Source: Clostridiales bacterium (lineage in GTDB: Bacteria; Bacillota; Clostridia; Saccharofermentanales; Saccharofermentanaceae). Taken from it: DNA of 64,000 bases. A model generated the notes under the pieces. It was not told the DNA's origin. It searched no databases and worked only from the letters and a program-made list of their open reading frames with translations. Position 1 is the stretch's first letter. Every line of letters begins with the position of its first letter. Of the stretch, positions 52,640-61,542 are shown piece by piece. Both the position numbers and the translations under genes were made by a program. The stretch is taken from NCBI GenBank assembly GCA_017620475.1, contig JAFZQI010000031.1, positions 23,715-87,714 of the forward strand, given 5' to 3'.

Positions 52640-54613
52640 TCAGGCGTATTGCGGAGAAACGAGGCGTCTGGTCATTTCGTCGATCGGCATAGGCCGGTCG
52701 AAATAGTAGCCCTGGATAATGGAAACGCCCATATTCAGGAGAGTTCTGACCTGTTCTTCGTGTTCGATCCCCTCGGCCACGATCGTCAGTTCCAGCGACT
52801 TAGCCATTTTTACGATGTGTTCGAGGATCGTCAGGTCCTTGGGATAGTCTTTGTCGATAAATCCTTTGTCGATCTTAATGGTGTCGAACGTGATCTCGCG
52901 AAGCAGCGTCAGCGAGGAACTGGCGCATCCGAAATCGTCGATGGAGACCAGATAGCCGTACTGGTGGAGCGAATCCACGAAACGCTTCAGGACGTGGATG
53001 GGAAATTCGTCCGCGGTCTCTGTCACTTCGATCTCGATCAGGTGCTTCGGGATCCCGCTTTTCTTAATGATCTCATGGATCCGGTCAACGATATCGGGGT
53101 CTGCCAGATTTCTACGGGAGAAGTTCACGGAGACCGTGATCGGCTCGAGACCCTGTTCGATCCAGGAGGCGATGTCCTTACATACCTCGGACAGGATCAG
53201 AAGATCCAAAGTGCAAATGGTGCGGTTCTCTTCCATCAGCGGGATAAACTGCCCGGGAGAAAGAACCAGTCCTTCGCGGGACCATCTGGCTAGAGCTTCG
53301 GCACCGCAAAGCTTATGGGTCCGGGCATCGACCTTCGGCTGATAGTAGGCGACAAAAGCACCGGTCTTCAGGCCGTGATTGATGTCTTTCTCCAGTTTCT
53401 TTCTTTTCTCCAGTTCGTCCAGGATCTCTCTGGTGATATAAATGACGGAACCGTCCGCTTGGGCCTTGGCCATGGCAAGCCCGATGGCGGCGCAGGAAAT
53501 GATTTCTTCACCGTCCAGATCTTTTCGGTCGACGCGAAAAACACCGGCTCGCGCGGAGACCGATACATTCATGACATCGCCTTCCCGCTTATCGTAGAAG
53601 GAAACCGATAATCCGGACAGAAGCGACAGGAAATCTGGAACATGTCCGTTCTTAATGACAGCCACGAACTGGTTGCCGTACTGTCTGGCCAGAAGCTCAT
53701 CTTTGTCGAGGTGCTCGGTCAAAGTCAAAGCGTAGTTGGCCAGAACGACATTTCCGTTTTCCATGCCGTACTTGCGGTTGATGTCGGAGAATTTGCAAAG
53801 GTCGAAGAATACCGCGGTATAATCCAGAAGCCTGGGCTGGCCGCGCATGTTGTTCAGCCACTCGACGCAGCCGTGCTCGTTGGCAATGCCGGTGCGCATC
53901 TCGGTACGTGCCACATGGCGGAGCTCGTTGTTCTTAGAGATCGTTCCTTCGATGAACATCAGAATGGCGGAAATACCGATTCCCATATTCATGTAGGACA
54001 GCCCGTAGAAGAATACCTGCAGAAGAAGGCCGATCGCCGGGAAGATCAGGTAGGAAGCCAGCACGAGAAACTGGTGGATACCGAGTTTACGGCGGTTCTC
54101 GATCAGTATGGTCACAACAAGGATGGAGACCGCGGCGGGGAAAACCAGCGAAAGCAGGAACCACGGGCCTCTGTGGTAGTTGTTCATGTCGTCGATGATG
54201 TAGTAGAAGTCGTAGAACTGGGAAAGGATGACCAGGGCGAATCCGATGGCTGAGAGGAGCATGCAGGCAATCAGCCGTTTTCTGGCCGGCGCTTTGCGCC
54301 GCAGGGAAAAGTCGCCGTAGACCCGTACTGTGACATAGACGGCGTATACGGGGAGGATCAAAACACTGACGGCGAATACAACGAAGTTGGAAAGGTGATT
54401 CATGACGTAGACCATCTGCGTGTCTCGTCCGCGGTAGATATAGGCCAGTGAATCGGCGGCCAGCAGAAGACCGGCCAGTAGATTGAGCGCCATGATGGGA
54501 AAACGGACGCGTTTCTGGTGGCTTTCGTTTGAGAGCGCAAGTATAGACGCAATGAAACAGAATACTGCTTCAAAAAGGAGAAAAGCTACCTGTGTGGCTA
54601 ATGCATCGATCAT
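52640..54613 (-). CDS. Membrane GGDEF/EAL protein, probable c-di-GMP phosphodiesterase
   Basis: This 657-residue protein starts with a membrane part of about seven helices (residues 1-225, similar to 7TM-type sensor regions). A GGDEF domain (about 235-385) is degenerate: the signature is YGNQF in place of GGDEF, so cyclase activity is unlikely. The EAL domain (about 400-650) is complete, with GAEALARW, SVNFS, EVTET, DDFGCASSS, IKIDKGFI, AEGIEHEEQ and QGYYFDRP. It should hydrolyse c-di-GMP, possibly tuned by the GGDEF relic. GGAGAGCAGGT precedes the ATG. Confidence 0.93.
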   Translation of the reverse strand: MIDALATQVAFLLFEAVFCFIASILALSNESHQKRVRFPIMALNLLAGLLLAADSLAYIYRGRDTQMVYVMNHLSNFVVFAVSVLILPVYAVYVTVRVYGDFSLRRKAPARKRLIACMLLSAIGFALVILSQFYDFYYIIDDMNNYHRGPWFLLSLVFPAAVSILVVTILIENRRKLGIHQFLVLASYLIFPAIGLLLQVFFYGLSYMNMGIGISAILMFIEGTISKNNELRHVARTEMRTGIANEHGCVEWLNNMRGQPRLLDYTAVFFDLCKFSDINRKYGMENGNVVLANYALTLTEHLDKDELLARQYGNQFVAVIKNGHVPDFLSLLSGLSVSFYDKREGDVMNVSVSARAGVFRVDRKDLDGEEIISCAAIGLAMAKAQADGSVIYITREILDELEKRKKLEKDINHGLKTGAFVAYYQPKVDARTHKLCGAEALARWSREGLVLSPGQFIPLMEENRTICTLDLLILSEVCKDIASWIEQGLEPITVSVNFSRRNLADPDIVDRIHEIIKKSGIPKHLIEIEVTETADEFPIHVLKRFVDSLHQYGYLVSIDDFGCASSSLTLLREITFDTIKIDKGFIDKDYPKDLTILEHIVKMAKSLELTIVAEGIEHEEQVRTLLNMGVSIIQGYYFDRPMPIDEMTRRLVSPQYA

Positions 54614-54704
54614 ACCTGCTCTCCAACTTCCGGTTCCCGTTTATCTTCATTATGATACCGTGAAAAAGTTAAGGCAATATGAATTTTATGATAAGAACTT
54701 GAAA

Positions 54705-54745
54705 GGAAAAGAATAACGGCCCCGTCATGCCTATGACGAAGCCGT
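54705..54745 (-). terminator. Terminator of tRNA-Ala(CGC)
   Basis: On the minus strand ACGGC pairs with GCCGT (54741-54745 with 54716-54720), then a small internal loop, then CGTCAT with ATGACG around AGGC. A T-rich tract (TATTCTTTTCC) follows, just after the tRNA 3' end. Confidence 0.75.
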
Positions 54746-54747
54746 AT

Positions 54748-54823
54748 TGGTGGAGCATATGAGGATCGAACTCACGACCTCCAGATTGCGAACCTGGCGC
54801 TCTCCCAGCTGAGCTAATGCCCC
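54748..54823 (-). tRNA. tRNA-Ala(CGC)
   Basis: This 76-base cloverleaf on the minus strand has acceptor GGGGCAT/ATGCTCC, D-arm GCTC/GAGC, anticodon arm CCAGG/TCTGG with loop TTCGCAA (anticodon CGC), T-arm GTGAG/CTCAT with TTCGATC, and encoded CCA. It reads GCG alanine codons and has the same acceptor stem as the tRNA at 13114-13189. Confidence 0.97.
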
Positions 54824-54836
54824 GAATCACTTCACT

Positions 54837-54865
54837 ATTATGGTGGCAGAGGCGGTAATTGTCAA
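54837..54865 (-). promoter_or_regulatory. Promoter of tRNA-Ala(CGC)
   Basis: On the minus strand TTGACA (54860-54865) and CATAAT (54837-54842) have a 17-base spacer, the same geometry as the promoter of the other tRNA-Ala gene. Confidence 0.82.
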
Positions 54866-54931
54866 GGCGAAATTTGCAAGCGGATGTGATATAGTGGGAG
54901 AAGATCCGTAAGAGGAGGAAGGCAGTTTCAC

Positions 54932-56122
54932 ATGAAGGATACAAGACCGGGCAACAGTGCTTTTACAATGGGAATAGGCGGCATAGCGGCGCTGCTTATG
55001 AGTATTTGTGTAATGAGCGCTTTCTTCATAAAACCTGTTTTGGCGGCCGTTTGTCTTCCGGATACGGGGATCATCGTGGTGGACGGAATGACGTTCACCG
55101 TGGGCCGGGACTGCAAGGGCGAGAACTGGAATTACGATGCCGATCAGCACACGCTGTTTCTGGATGGATATAACGGAATGTACATTGATCTGAGTACACA
55201 GGAGAATGCGGTGATCTCCCTTTCCGGAAAAAATACCGTGGCTTCACATCTGAATGTGCCGGCAATCCTTGTCGACGGATCTCTTACCATTGAGGGAGAA
55301 GGAAGTCTTACGGCGGAGGTATCGGCGTGCCATTGCGCGGTCTATGCCAAGAACGGAGATCTGACGGTCCGCGATACCTCGGTGCAGATCAAGGCAAGCG
55401 GTGTCGTAGAGGATTCGGCGTATCTGCTTATGGCGGATGGCGGGGTGGAGATCTCCGGGACGAAGATTCAGATCGAAGATGAGATCGAGGGTCCGGGCGG
55501 GGCAATCGGTGCGATGTCCGGAAACCTTACGGTCTGCGGTGGAACGGACATTTCTGTTTCGTCCGCTTCAAAAGGACTTACTGCGCTGGAGAAAGAGGTT
55601 CATATTCTCGATCAGGGGACTTCTCTGGATCTGGTATGTGAGGAAAGTGCGGTCTACGCCAAACTGAGCTATGTTCAGGAGGCCGGTACGACCGTGCATA
55701 TCGAGAGCAAAAATGCGGAAAGTACGGCGCTTTACTGTCCGGAGGGCGACATTCATGTGACGACCTCGGAATTGAAAGTCAAGTCGGAAGGTGCGGCGAT
55801 GGCCGGTGAACTGATCATCATTAACGATGCCTACGTGGCGGTTCCGGAAGAAGCCGTGATCCGTCAGGTCTCGGCGATGGTGACGGTGACATCGGAAACG
55901 GGTGTCGCTAAGGAAGTGCATATCTTGCCGGGTGTGGCTCCGACGCCGACTCCGACGCCGACACCGACCCCCATTCCGCCGTCTCCGACTCCGACACCTG
56001 TGCCTCCGGCTGAGGACGGATTCATCATGACGCCCAGAATGATCCTTGGCGGCGTTCTGGTGATCGTGGCATTGGTGACGTTCGCGGTCATTCTGGTCGG
56101 GAAAGTCCGGGGCAGAGATTAA
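54932..56122 (+). CDS. Secreted, membrane-anchored repeat protein of unknown function
   Basis: This 396-residue protein has a signal peptide of about 38 residues (ending in VLAA). A region of short repeated strands (about 50-330, for example LTIEGEGSLTAEV, GDLTVRDTSVQI, GDIHVTTSELKV) suggests a right-handed beta-helix or carbohydrate-binding solenoid. A Pro/Thr linker (PTPTPTPTP, about 335-360) and one C-terminal membrane segment with a basic tail (KVRGRD) follow. It is therefore displayed on the outside of the membrane. GAGGAGGAAGG precedes the ATG. Function is not assigned. Confidence 0.75.
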   Translation: MKDTRPGNSAFTMGIGGIAALLMSICVMSAFFIKPVLAAVCLPDTGIIVVDGMTFTVGRDCKGENWNYDADQHTLFLDGYNGMYIDLSTQENAVISLSGKNTVASHLNVPAILVDGSLTIEGEGSLTAEVSACHCAVYAKNGDLTVRDTSVQIKASGVVEDSAYLLMADGGVEISGTKIQIEDEIEGPGGAIGAMSGNLTVCGGTDISVSSASKGLTALEKEVHILDQGTSLDLVCEESAVYAKLSYVQEAGTTVHIESKNAESTALYCPEGDIHVTTSELKVKSEGAAMAGELIIINDAYVAVPEEAVIRQVSAMVTVTSETGVAKEVHILPGVAPTPTPTPTPTPIPPSPTPTPVPPAEDGFIMTPRMILGGVLVIVALVTFAVILVGKVRGRD

Positions 56123-56141
56123 AGGATTCCATCAGCGAAGA

Positions 56142-58520
56142 TTAAAGGATCCCGATCTCGATTTCGTCTCCTTCGAATACGACCATGGTTCCCCATTCGT
56201 TTAATTCCGGGATACCGACGCTGGAAGAAGCGATGCGGAAAATGCCCGAAAGGACGAGACGCGTCTGGCCGATGAGCCCCTGAGTGCGGACGGTGATTTT
56301 ATTGTTCTTGCGATACACTTTTACAAGACCGATATTTTTCAAATCGGCGGAATAAATATCCATGCTCAGTTCTTTATCCTCGGGGATCTCGAAAAGCGTG
56401 ACCGTGACATTCTCCATGAAGTTATAGACGGGCTTTTCGTCAGTGGCTCCGGCCACCAGGATCGTGCCCGGCCGTGCCAGGATCGGCATGGTGTCGTAAT
56501 TGTGCTGCTCGTTCTTCCAGATCGGACCTTCGATACGTTCTCTGGTCATCAGGTTCGTCCAGGTGCCGGACGGCACGTAATAACGGACGACGCCGTCTTC
56601 GGAGGTGATCGGAGCAACCAGCAGTGAAGGACCGAACATATACTGCTGATCCAGCGTAGCGGTATTGGGATCATCAGGGAACTCCAGTACCATGGGACGT
56701 GTCATCGGAACGCCGAGGGTGCTGGATTCTACGGCGCTGGAGAAGATATAGGGCATGAGCCCCAGCTTAAACTTCGAGAAAAGAAGCGTCTCGTTCATGG
56801 CGTCGGTGCCATACTGCCACGGGACCCGGAAGGTGTTCGTGCCGCCGAGCATCGCGTGAGGAAGGAACATGGCGGCCTGATGCCAGCGCATATAGAGATC
56901 CGGTGTGCATTCGTCCGAAAGCCCGCCGATGTTCTCGCTCCAATACGGAAAACCGCTCAGAGAGAGGGAGAGACCGCTTTGCAGTGTGGCCCGCATGCTT
57001 TCGTATGAGGTCTCGACATTATCCAGTGACATAAACGGCAGCTTATGTGAACCGATAAAACCGGAGTGCGCCAGGATGCAGGCGTTATTCTGACCGCCCC
57101 GTCTCTGCAGCAGTTCGAATACGGCATCGGCATAAAGCTGGGAATATACGTTGTGCATGCTGACCGGATCCAGTTCATTCTTATATGAGACATTCGAAAC
57201 CATTGCCCCATGTCCGAACTGCGGTGCGGCGACCGGTGCGTCGGCACCGAAATCCAGATGGAATGCGTCCACTCCCATTCGGACCAGATCATCAAGGAAT
57301 TTCTGATACCAGGCTCGCGCAACCAGATTGGTAAAGTCAAGAAGGGCGGCGCCGGGCTGGTTGACATCGGTCTGCCAGAGATCGCCGTTGCCGAGGTTGA
57401 TGAAGTAATTCCCGTCGAAGCCTTCCTGGAAAAGGGGCGATTTCTGGGAGATGTACGGACTGATCCACAAACAGATACGGATGCCGCTCTCGTGGATCGT
57501 CTTGATCATCTGCTGGGGATTCGGGAATCTCTCTTTATCCCAAAGAAAACTCGTCCACTCGAAGCCTTTCATCCAGAAGGGACCGATATGAATCACGGAG
57601 AAAGGCATATTCATGGACTTGACCTTCTCTACAAGATCCAGGATCGTATCTTCGTTGCACTGCTCCAGGTGCGGGGCGGAAAGCCAGCTTCCGAACGACC
57701 AGGCCGGCGGCATGGAGGCGCGGCCGATCATCTCGGAATAGATATCCAGCACATGCTTCATGGAAGCGCCGCCGATAAGAATGTACTCCATTGTCTCTCC
57801 GGCCAGGGAGAACTGGGTGCGTGCCGAGATCCCGTCGGGACCTGCCTCGGATGTGGCGTCGTTGCCGATCTCGTAAGAGACACATTCGGTGCTGTTGACG
57901 AGCACGCCGTATCCGCGGGAGGAGACGAAGAAGGGGACGCACTTGGCCGAACGGCCTTCCTTGATCCCGGCGTCTTCGTTCCAGATGTTGTAGGATCCGC
58001 CGTTACGGACGATGCTTCCGGGGAATTCACCCAGACCGTAAATATATTCACCTTCACTAAGCGTAAGCTGCTCTCTAATATATGTCGTCCCGTCTGCGGC
58101 GGTGATGTGAGCCATGCCGCCCAGTTCGGTGGAGGTCAGGAATCTTCCGGAATAGTAGAACGAGATGCCCCAGTCACCGCTCTTGCTGAAGCGGACTTCG
58201 AGAAGGCTGGAGGAATAGATATAGTGTGTCTCGTTTTCGCTGCTGACCGGTTTGATGATGGACCGGTTCAGATCCAGCGTGGCCTTGGCGGCGCGGCTTC
58301 CACGGTGATTGGTGATCTTTATGCTGAACATGTTCGCACCGACGGCGCGGATACGTACGCTAAGAAGACCGCAGCCGATTGAATCGGTGATTTTGTTCTG
58401 CTCCCGATATGGCGCGAAAAGCGTAATGCCGGAATCAGCATAGTCAATATCTGATATCTCCTTCGGATAGTCGACCGAGTATCCTTCTTTTACTGCCCAA
58501 AGTCCATCCGTAAACTTCAT
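56142..58520 (-). CDS. GH31 glycoside hydrolase, alpha-xylosidase-like
   Basis: This cytoplasmic enzyme of 792 residues is close to YicI-type alpha-xylosidases (start MKFTDGLWAVKEGYS). N-terminal beta domain: GEYIYGLGEFPG. The GH31 barrel has WSFGSWLSAPHLEQCNED, SVIHIGPFWMKGFEWT, the nucleophile region FHLDFGADAPV and the acid/base aspartate in FMSLDN, followed by SGFPYWSENIGG. The usual YicI loop DFGERIP is changed here to DFGADAPV, so the substrate may differ. AAGGAG supports the start at 58520; the frame extends upstream to 58583 without a site. Alpha-glucosidase is the main alternative. Confidence 0.87.
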   Translation of the reverse strand: MKFTDGLWAVKEGYSVDYPKEISDIDYADSGITLFAPYREQNKITDSIGCGLLSVRIRAVGANMFSIKITNHRGSRAAKATLDLNRSIIKPVSSENETHYIYSSSLLEVRFSKSGDWGISFYYSGRFLTSTELGGMAHITAADGTTYIREQLTLSEGEYIYGLGEFPGSIVRNGGSYNIWNEDAGIKEGRSAKCVPFFVSSRGYGVLVNSTECVSYEIGNDATSEAGPDGISARTQFSLAGETMEYILIGGASMKHVLDIYSEMIGRASMPPAWSFGSWLSAPHLEQCNEDTILDLVEKVKSMNMPFSVIHIGPFWMKGFEWTSFLWDKERFPNPQQMIKTIHESGIRICLWISPYISQKSPLFQEGFDGNYFINLGNGDLWQTDVNQPGAALLDFTNLVARAWYQKFLDDLVRMGVDAFHLDFGADAPVAAPQFGHGAMVSNVSYKNELDPVSMHNVYSQLYADAVFELLQRRGGQNNACILAHSGFIGSHKLPFMSLDNVETSYESMRATLQSGLSLSLSGFPYWSENIGGLSDECTPDLYMRWHQAAMFLPHAMLGGTNTFRVPWQYGTDAMNETLLFSKFKLGLMPYIFSSAVESSTLGVPMTRPMVLEFPDDPNTATLDQQYMFGPSLLVAPITSEDGVVRYYVPSGTWTNLMTRERIEGPIWKNEQHNYDTMPILARPGTILVAGATDEKPVYNFMENVTVTLFEIPEDKELSMDIYSADLKNIGLVKVYRKNNKITVRTQGLIGQTRLVLSGIFRIASSSVGIPELNEWGTMVVFEGDEIEIGIL

Positions 58521-58644
58521 GATCTGCACTCTCCTTGATTCTTTAAGATCCCTTGCTTGAACGGAAAAGTAACGATTCTCCAAATAAAGTATAGCAAAGG
58601 ACTTTGCAAGGAAATGGACAGAATTCCTACTGGATTATTTCATT

Positions 58645-58673
58645 TTGGTAAAAAGCGGAGATGATGATATACT
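58645..58673 (+). promoter_or_regulatory. Promoter of the iron-ADH-like gene
   Basis: TTGGTA (58645-58650) and TATACT (58668-58673) with a 17-base spacer lie about 45 bases before the start, in the divergent spacer to the GH31 gene. Confidence 0.6.
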
Positions 58674-58717
58674 TACATATATGAAATATGGCATAAGCCA
58701 AAGGAGATAGAAACTTC

Positions 58718-59902
58718 ATGAGTTCCCCCAGAAGAATGCTTCGGTATGCACGCAAGATGCAGGACCGCCGTCAGGTCCTTCATGCGGATATAGGTGCATT
58801 TGATGCGCTGGCACAGAAACTGCTGGCCAACAATATCAAGAGGGTGTTTCTGATCTCCGGTCCGCAGACTAACAAATTGAAACTGTATGACGGTTTTGTG
58901 GAGAAACTGCAGGCGGCGGGTGCGCGCTGCTTCGTGTGGCCGAATGTCGGACAGAACTCCGATCGGATCGCCATCGAGGAATGCACGGCGCAGTGCCGTA
59001 CCTATAACTGCGAAGCGATCGTTGCTTTTGGCGGAGGAAAGGTGATCGATGTGGCCAAACTGGTGGCCGCCAGGATGACCAACCCGACGATGTCCCTTTA
59101 TCAGATGCGTGGAGCGGGGCGGATCCCGAATCCTCCCTTGCCTCTCTATGTAGTGTCGACGACTGGAAGCGGAGCGGAGAGTTCGGCCTGTTCGCTGATC
59201 CTTCAGGATAAGCAGGTATATATCTTCTATAGTGAGAATCTGATTCCGAGGACGGTCGTTCTGGATCCGGAACTGGTGCTGCGTCTTCCGATGGAAAACA
59301 TGGCCAGCGCGGCTATTCTTGCGCTGACACATGCTATCGAAGCATATGTCAGTCCGCTCTCGGATGAGTTCCCGGCGGACAAGGCAAATGTTCCGATTGC
59401 GATCCCGATCTTTTTCTCTTTTCTGGAGAAGTGCTATAAACACGGCGTGAGTAACGACATGTATCTTCAGCTCATGATGGCTCCTTACTATTCCGGCATC
59501 GCTTCCCGGCGTATCGGTTTCGGCTACGCGCACAGCTTTGCGCTTTATCTTTCCGAGAAGTACAAGATGCCGCCGGGACGGATCTGTGCGGCAATGCTTC
59601 CGATCATTCTGGAGCACGAGTTTGATGAGGTGAAGCACGGATTGGCAGACCTTGCGAGAGTGGCACATCTTTGTTCGGCCAGAGCATCGGAGGAAGAGGC
59701 GGCCAGAGCTTTTATAGACGGATTCCGGAGACTCTGCAGAAGGGTGGATATGCCGGAGGATATTCCGGAGATCAAGATGGATGATGCGGGTGCGATCATC
59801 GAGATGGCCCTCTACGATGCTTCCAAGTGGCCTCATCCCAAGAAACTGAATGCGAAGACCGCATATACGCTGTTACGTAAGCTGAAGAATAAGGAACGGT
59901 GA
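58718..59902 (+). CDS. Iron-containing alcohol dehydrogenase homologue lacking metal ligands
   Basis: This 394-residue protein has the two-domain fold of group III alcohol dehydrogenases. The NAD-binding loop GGGKVIDVAK (about residues 105-114) and STTGSGAESS are intact. Of the four iron ligands known from FucO, only two remain: the His in ALTHAIEAY and the first His in GYAHSFAL. The aspartate position before ALTH is leucine and the PHG histidine is proline (MPPGR); a further active-site His is leucine. It may bind NAD without classical metal catalysis. AAGGAGA precedes the ATG, and it is followed after four bases by cca. Confidence 0.88.
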   Translation: MSSPRRMLRYARKMQDRRQVLHADIGAFDALAQKLLANNIKRVFLISGPQTNKLKLYDGFVEKLQAAGARCFVWPNVGQNSDRIAIEECTAQCRTYNCEAIVAFGGGKVIDVAKLVAARMTNPTMSLYQMRGAGRIPNPPLPLYVVSTTGSGAESSACSLILQDKQVYIFYSENLIPRTVVLDPELVLRLPMENMASAAILALTHAIEAYVSPLSDEFPADKANVPIAIPIFFSFLEKCYKHGVSNDMYLQLMMAPYYSGIASRRIGFGYAHSFALYLSEKYKMPPGRICAAMLPIILEHEFDEVKHGLADLARVAHLCSARASEEEAARAFIDGFRRLCRRVDMPEDIPEIKMDDAGAIIEMALYDASKWPHPKKLNAKTAYTLLRKLKNKER

Positions 59903-59906
59903 GATT

Positions 59907-61271
59907 ATGTGCAGACAGACGATCCAGGTTCCATATGACTTCCCCGGACAGGTGATCTCTGTTATTTCTGCACTGGAATGGCACGGACATGAGGCCTATG
60001 TGGTAGGCGGCGCGGTCCGGGATATTCTCCTTGGCAAAAGACCCGAGGATTACGATGTGGCGACATCGGCGACGCCGGAGGAGGTAATGGCTGTTTTCGG
60101 AAAGAAGGCCTGCCACCCGACCGGGATCGCACATGGGACCGTTACGGTCGTTGAAGATAAATTCCCTGTTGAAGTGACGACTTTCCGCGTCGATGGTGAC
60201 TACGCGGATTCCCGTCATCCGGACGAAGTGACGTTCACACGCTCTTTGGAGGAAGATGTGAAGCGGCGGGATTTTACCATCAACGCGCTGGCGATGAAGA
60301 CGGACGGAACCATTATGGATTATTGCGGGGGGATCGAAGATCTCCGTAACCGCAAGCTGCGTGCAGTAGGGGATCCGGGAGTTCGGTTCGAGGAAGATGC
60401 GCTCCGTATCCTTCGGGCGCTGCGTTTTGCTTCTGAGCACGGCTTTGCCATAGAAGCCTCTACGGCCAGAGAGATCATGGCCAAACGCGGGCTTCTGGCA
60501 AAGCTTTCTTCAGAGAGGATCTGGAAAGAATTCTCCAAACTCCTTTGCGGCATGTACTGTGTGCCGATCCTTCGAAAGTATTTCGATGTGTTCACGGTGT
60601 TCATTCCGGAGATCGCTCCGATGCGTGGTTTTGAACAGCATAATCCCCATCACATATATGATGTATGGGAGCACACGCTGGCGGCAGTCATGTATGTCCG
60701 TAACGAGCCGATCCTTCGCACGGCGATCCTTCTCCACGATGTGGCCAAGCCTGAGTGCTTTTCCATGGATGAAGACGGTGTCGGTCATTTTCTGGGACAT
60801 CAGAAAATGGGTGCCGATATGGCAGACGGAATCCTCCGGCGCCTCAAGGTGGATACGAAGATGAGAGAGACGGTCGTGATGCTGATTAAGGCCCACGATA
60901 TTACTCTGGAACCAAGACTTCGCATCGTGCGCCGAAGACTGGCCCAGTATGGGGAGGAGACGCTCCGGATGCTGCTTGAGGTCAAGAGGGCCGATATTGC
61001 CGCCCACTCTGTCAAAAGCGCTTACCGTCTTAAAGAGATTGCGGATTTTGAGGAGCTCCTGGACCGTACGATCCGCGAAGATCTGTGCTGCTCCTTTTCA
61101 GCGATGGCTGTCAATGGTAATGACTTGATCGAACTGGGGATCGCTCCGGGAAAATTAGTGGGGCGGATCAAGAAACAGCTTCTTGATGAGATCATGGACG
61201 GGGCATTGCCTAACGAGCGGGAAGCCCTGCTTCGGCGCGCCAAAGAACTCGCCGATAAGTACACATGTTGA
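59907..61271 (+). CDS. cca: CCA-adding tRNA nucleotidyltransferase with HD domain
   Basis: It adds or repairs the 3' CCA of tRNAs without a template. It has 454 residues. The class II nucleotidyltransferase head shows GGAVRDILLGKRPEDYDVAT with the catalytic DYD pair (about residues 34-53), RRDFTINALA (about 118), and FEEDALRILRALRFASE. A C-terminal HD phosphohydrolase-like domain shows HDVAKPECFS and GHQKMGA. Both alanine tRNA genes in the window already encode CCA, so repair is the likely main task for them. Four bases separate it from the preceding gene. Confidence 0.95.
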   Translation: MCRQTIQVPYDFPGQVISVISALEWHGHEAYVVGGAVRDILLGKRPEDYDVATSATPEEVMAVFGKKACHPTGIAHGTVTVVEDKFPVEVTTFRVDGDYADSRHPDEVTFTRSLEEDVKRRDFTINALAMKTDGTIMDYCGGIEDLRNRKLRAVGDPGVRFEEDALRILRALRFASEHGFAIEASTAREIMAKRGLLAKLSSERIWKEFSKLLCGMYCVPILRKYFDVFTVFIPEIAPMRGFEQHNPHHIYDVWEHTLAAVMYVRNEPILRTAILLHDVAKPECFSMDEDGVGHFLGHQKMGADMADGILRRLKVDTKMRETVVMLIKAHDITLEPRLRIVRRRLAQYGEETLRMLLEVKRADIAAHSVKSAYRLKEIADFEELLDRTIREDLCCSFSAMAVNGNDLIELGIAPGKLVGRIKKQLLDEIMDGALPNEREALLRRAKELADKYTC

Positions 61272-61295
61272 CAAATGTGTAGCTGATTTCACAAT
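61268..61295 (+). promoter_or_regulatory. Possible promoter of the pseudopilin gene
   Basis: TTGACA (61268-61273, overlapping the cca stop) and CACAAT (61290-61295) have a 16-base spacer. If used, it gives a leader of about 240 bases that holds the LacI-like 14-mer, a TTATGCATAA palindrome and a tandem ATGTGACA repeat. Confidence 0.35.
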
Positions 61296-61334
61296 TTTTC
61301 ACATTCTTATGCACAATAACACATGCGAAACACA

Positions 61335-61348
61335 CGAAACCGTTTTCG
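61335..61348. promoter_or_regulatory. Second copy of the LacI-family-like operator
   Basis: CGAAACCGTTTTCG here is identical to 14891-14904. It lies in the 271-base spacer between cca and the pseudopilin gene, downstream of a possible promoter, a position suited to repression. Confidence 0.5.
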
Positions 61349-61542
61349 TATTTATGCATAATGCACAAACCAAAATCGCCGTACAAAAAAACGTAACAGA
61401 TTAGATACAAAATGTGACAGAAATGTGACAAAATCCACAAGAATTTGAACGTTCCCATTGCTAGAATAAGAGCATAAACAACGAGACAACTTAGTCGTGA
61501 CATCAAAGAATGACTTGAGGATATAGTTGGGAGGGGACAACG

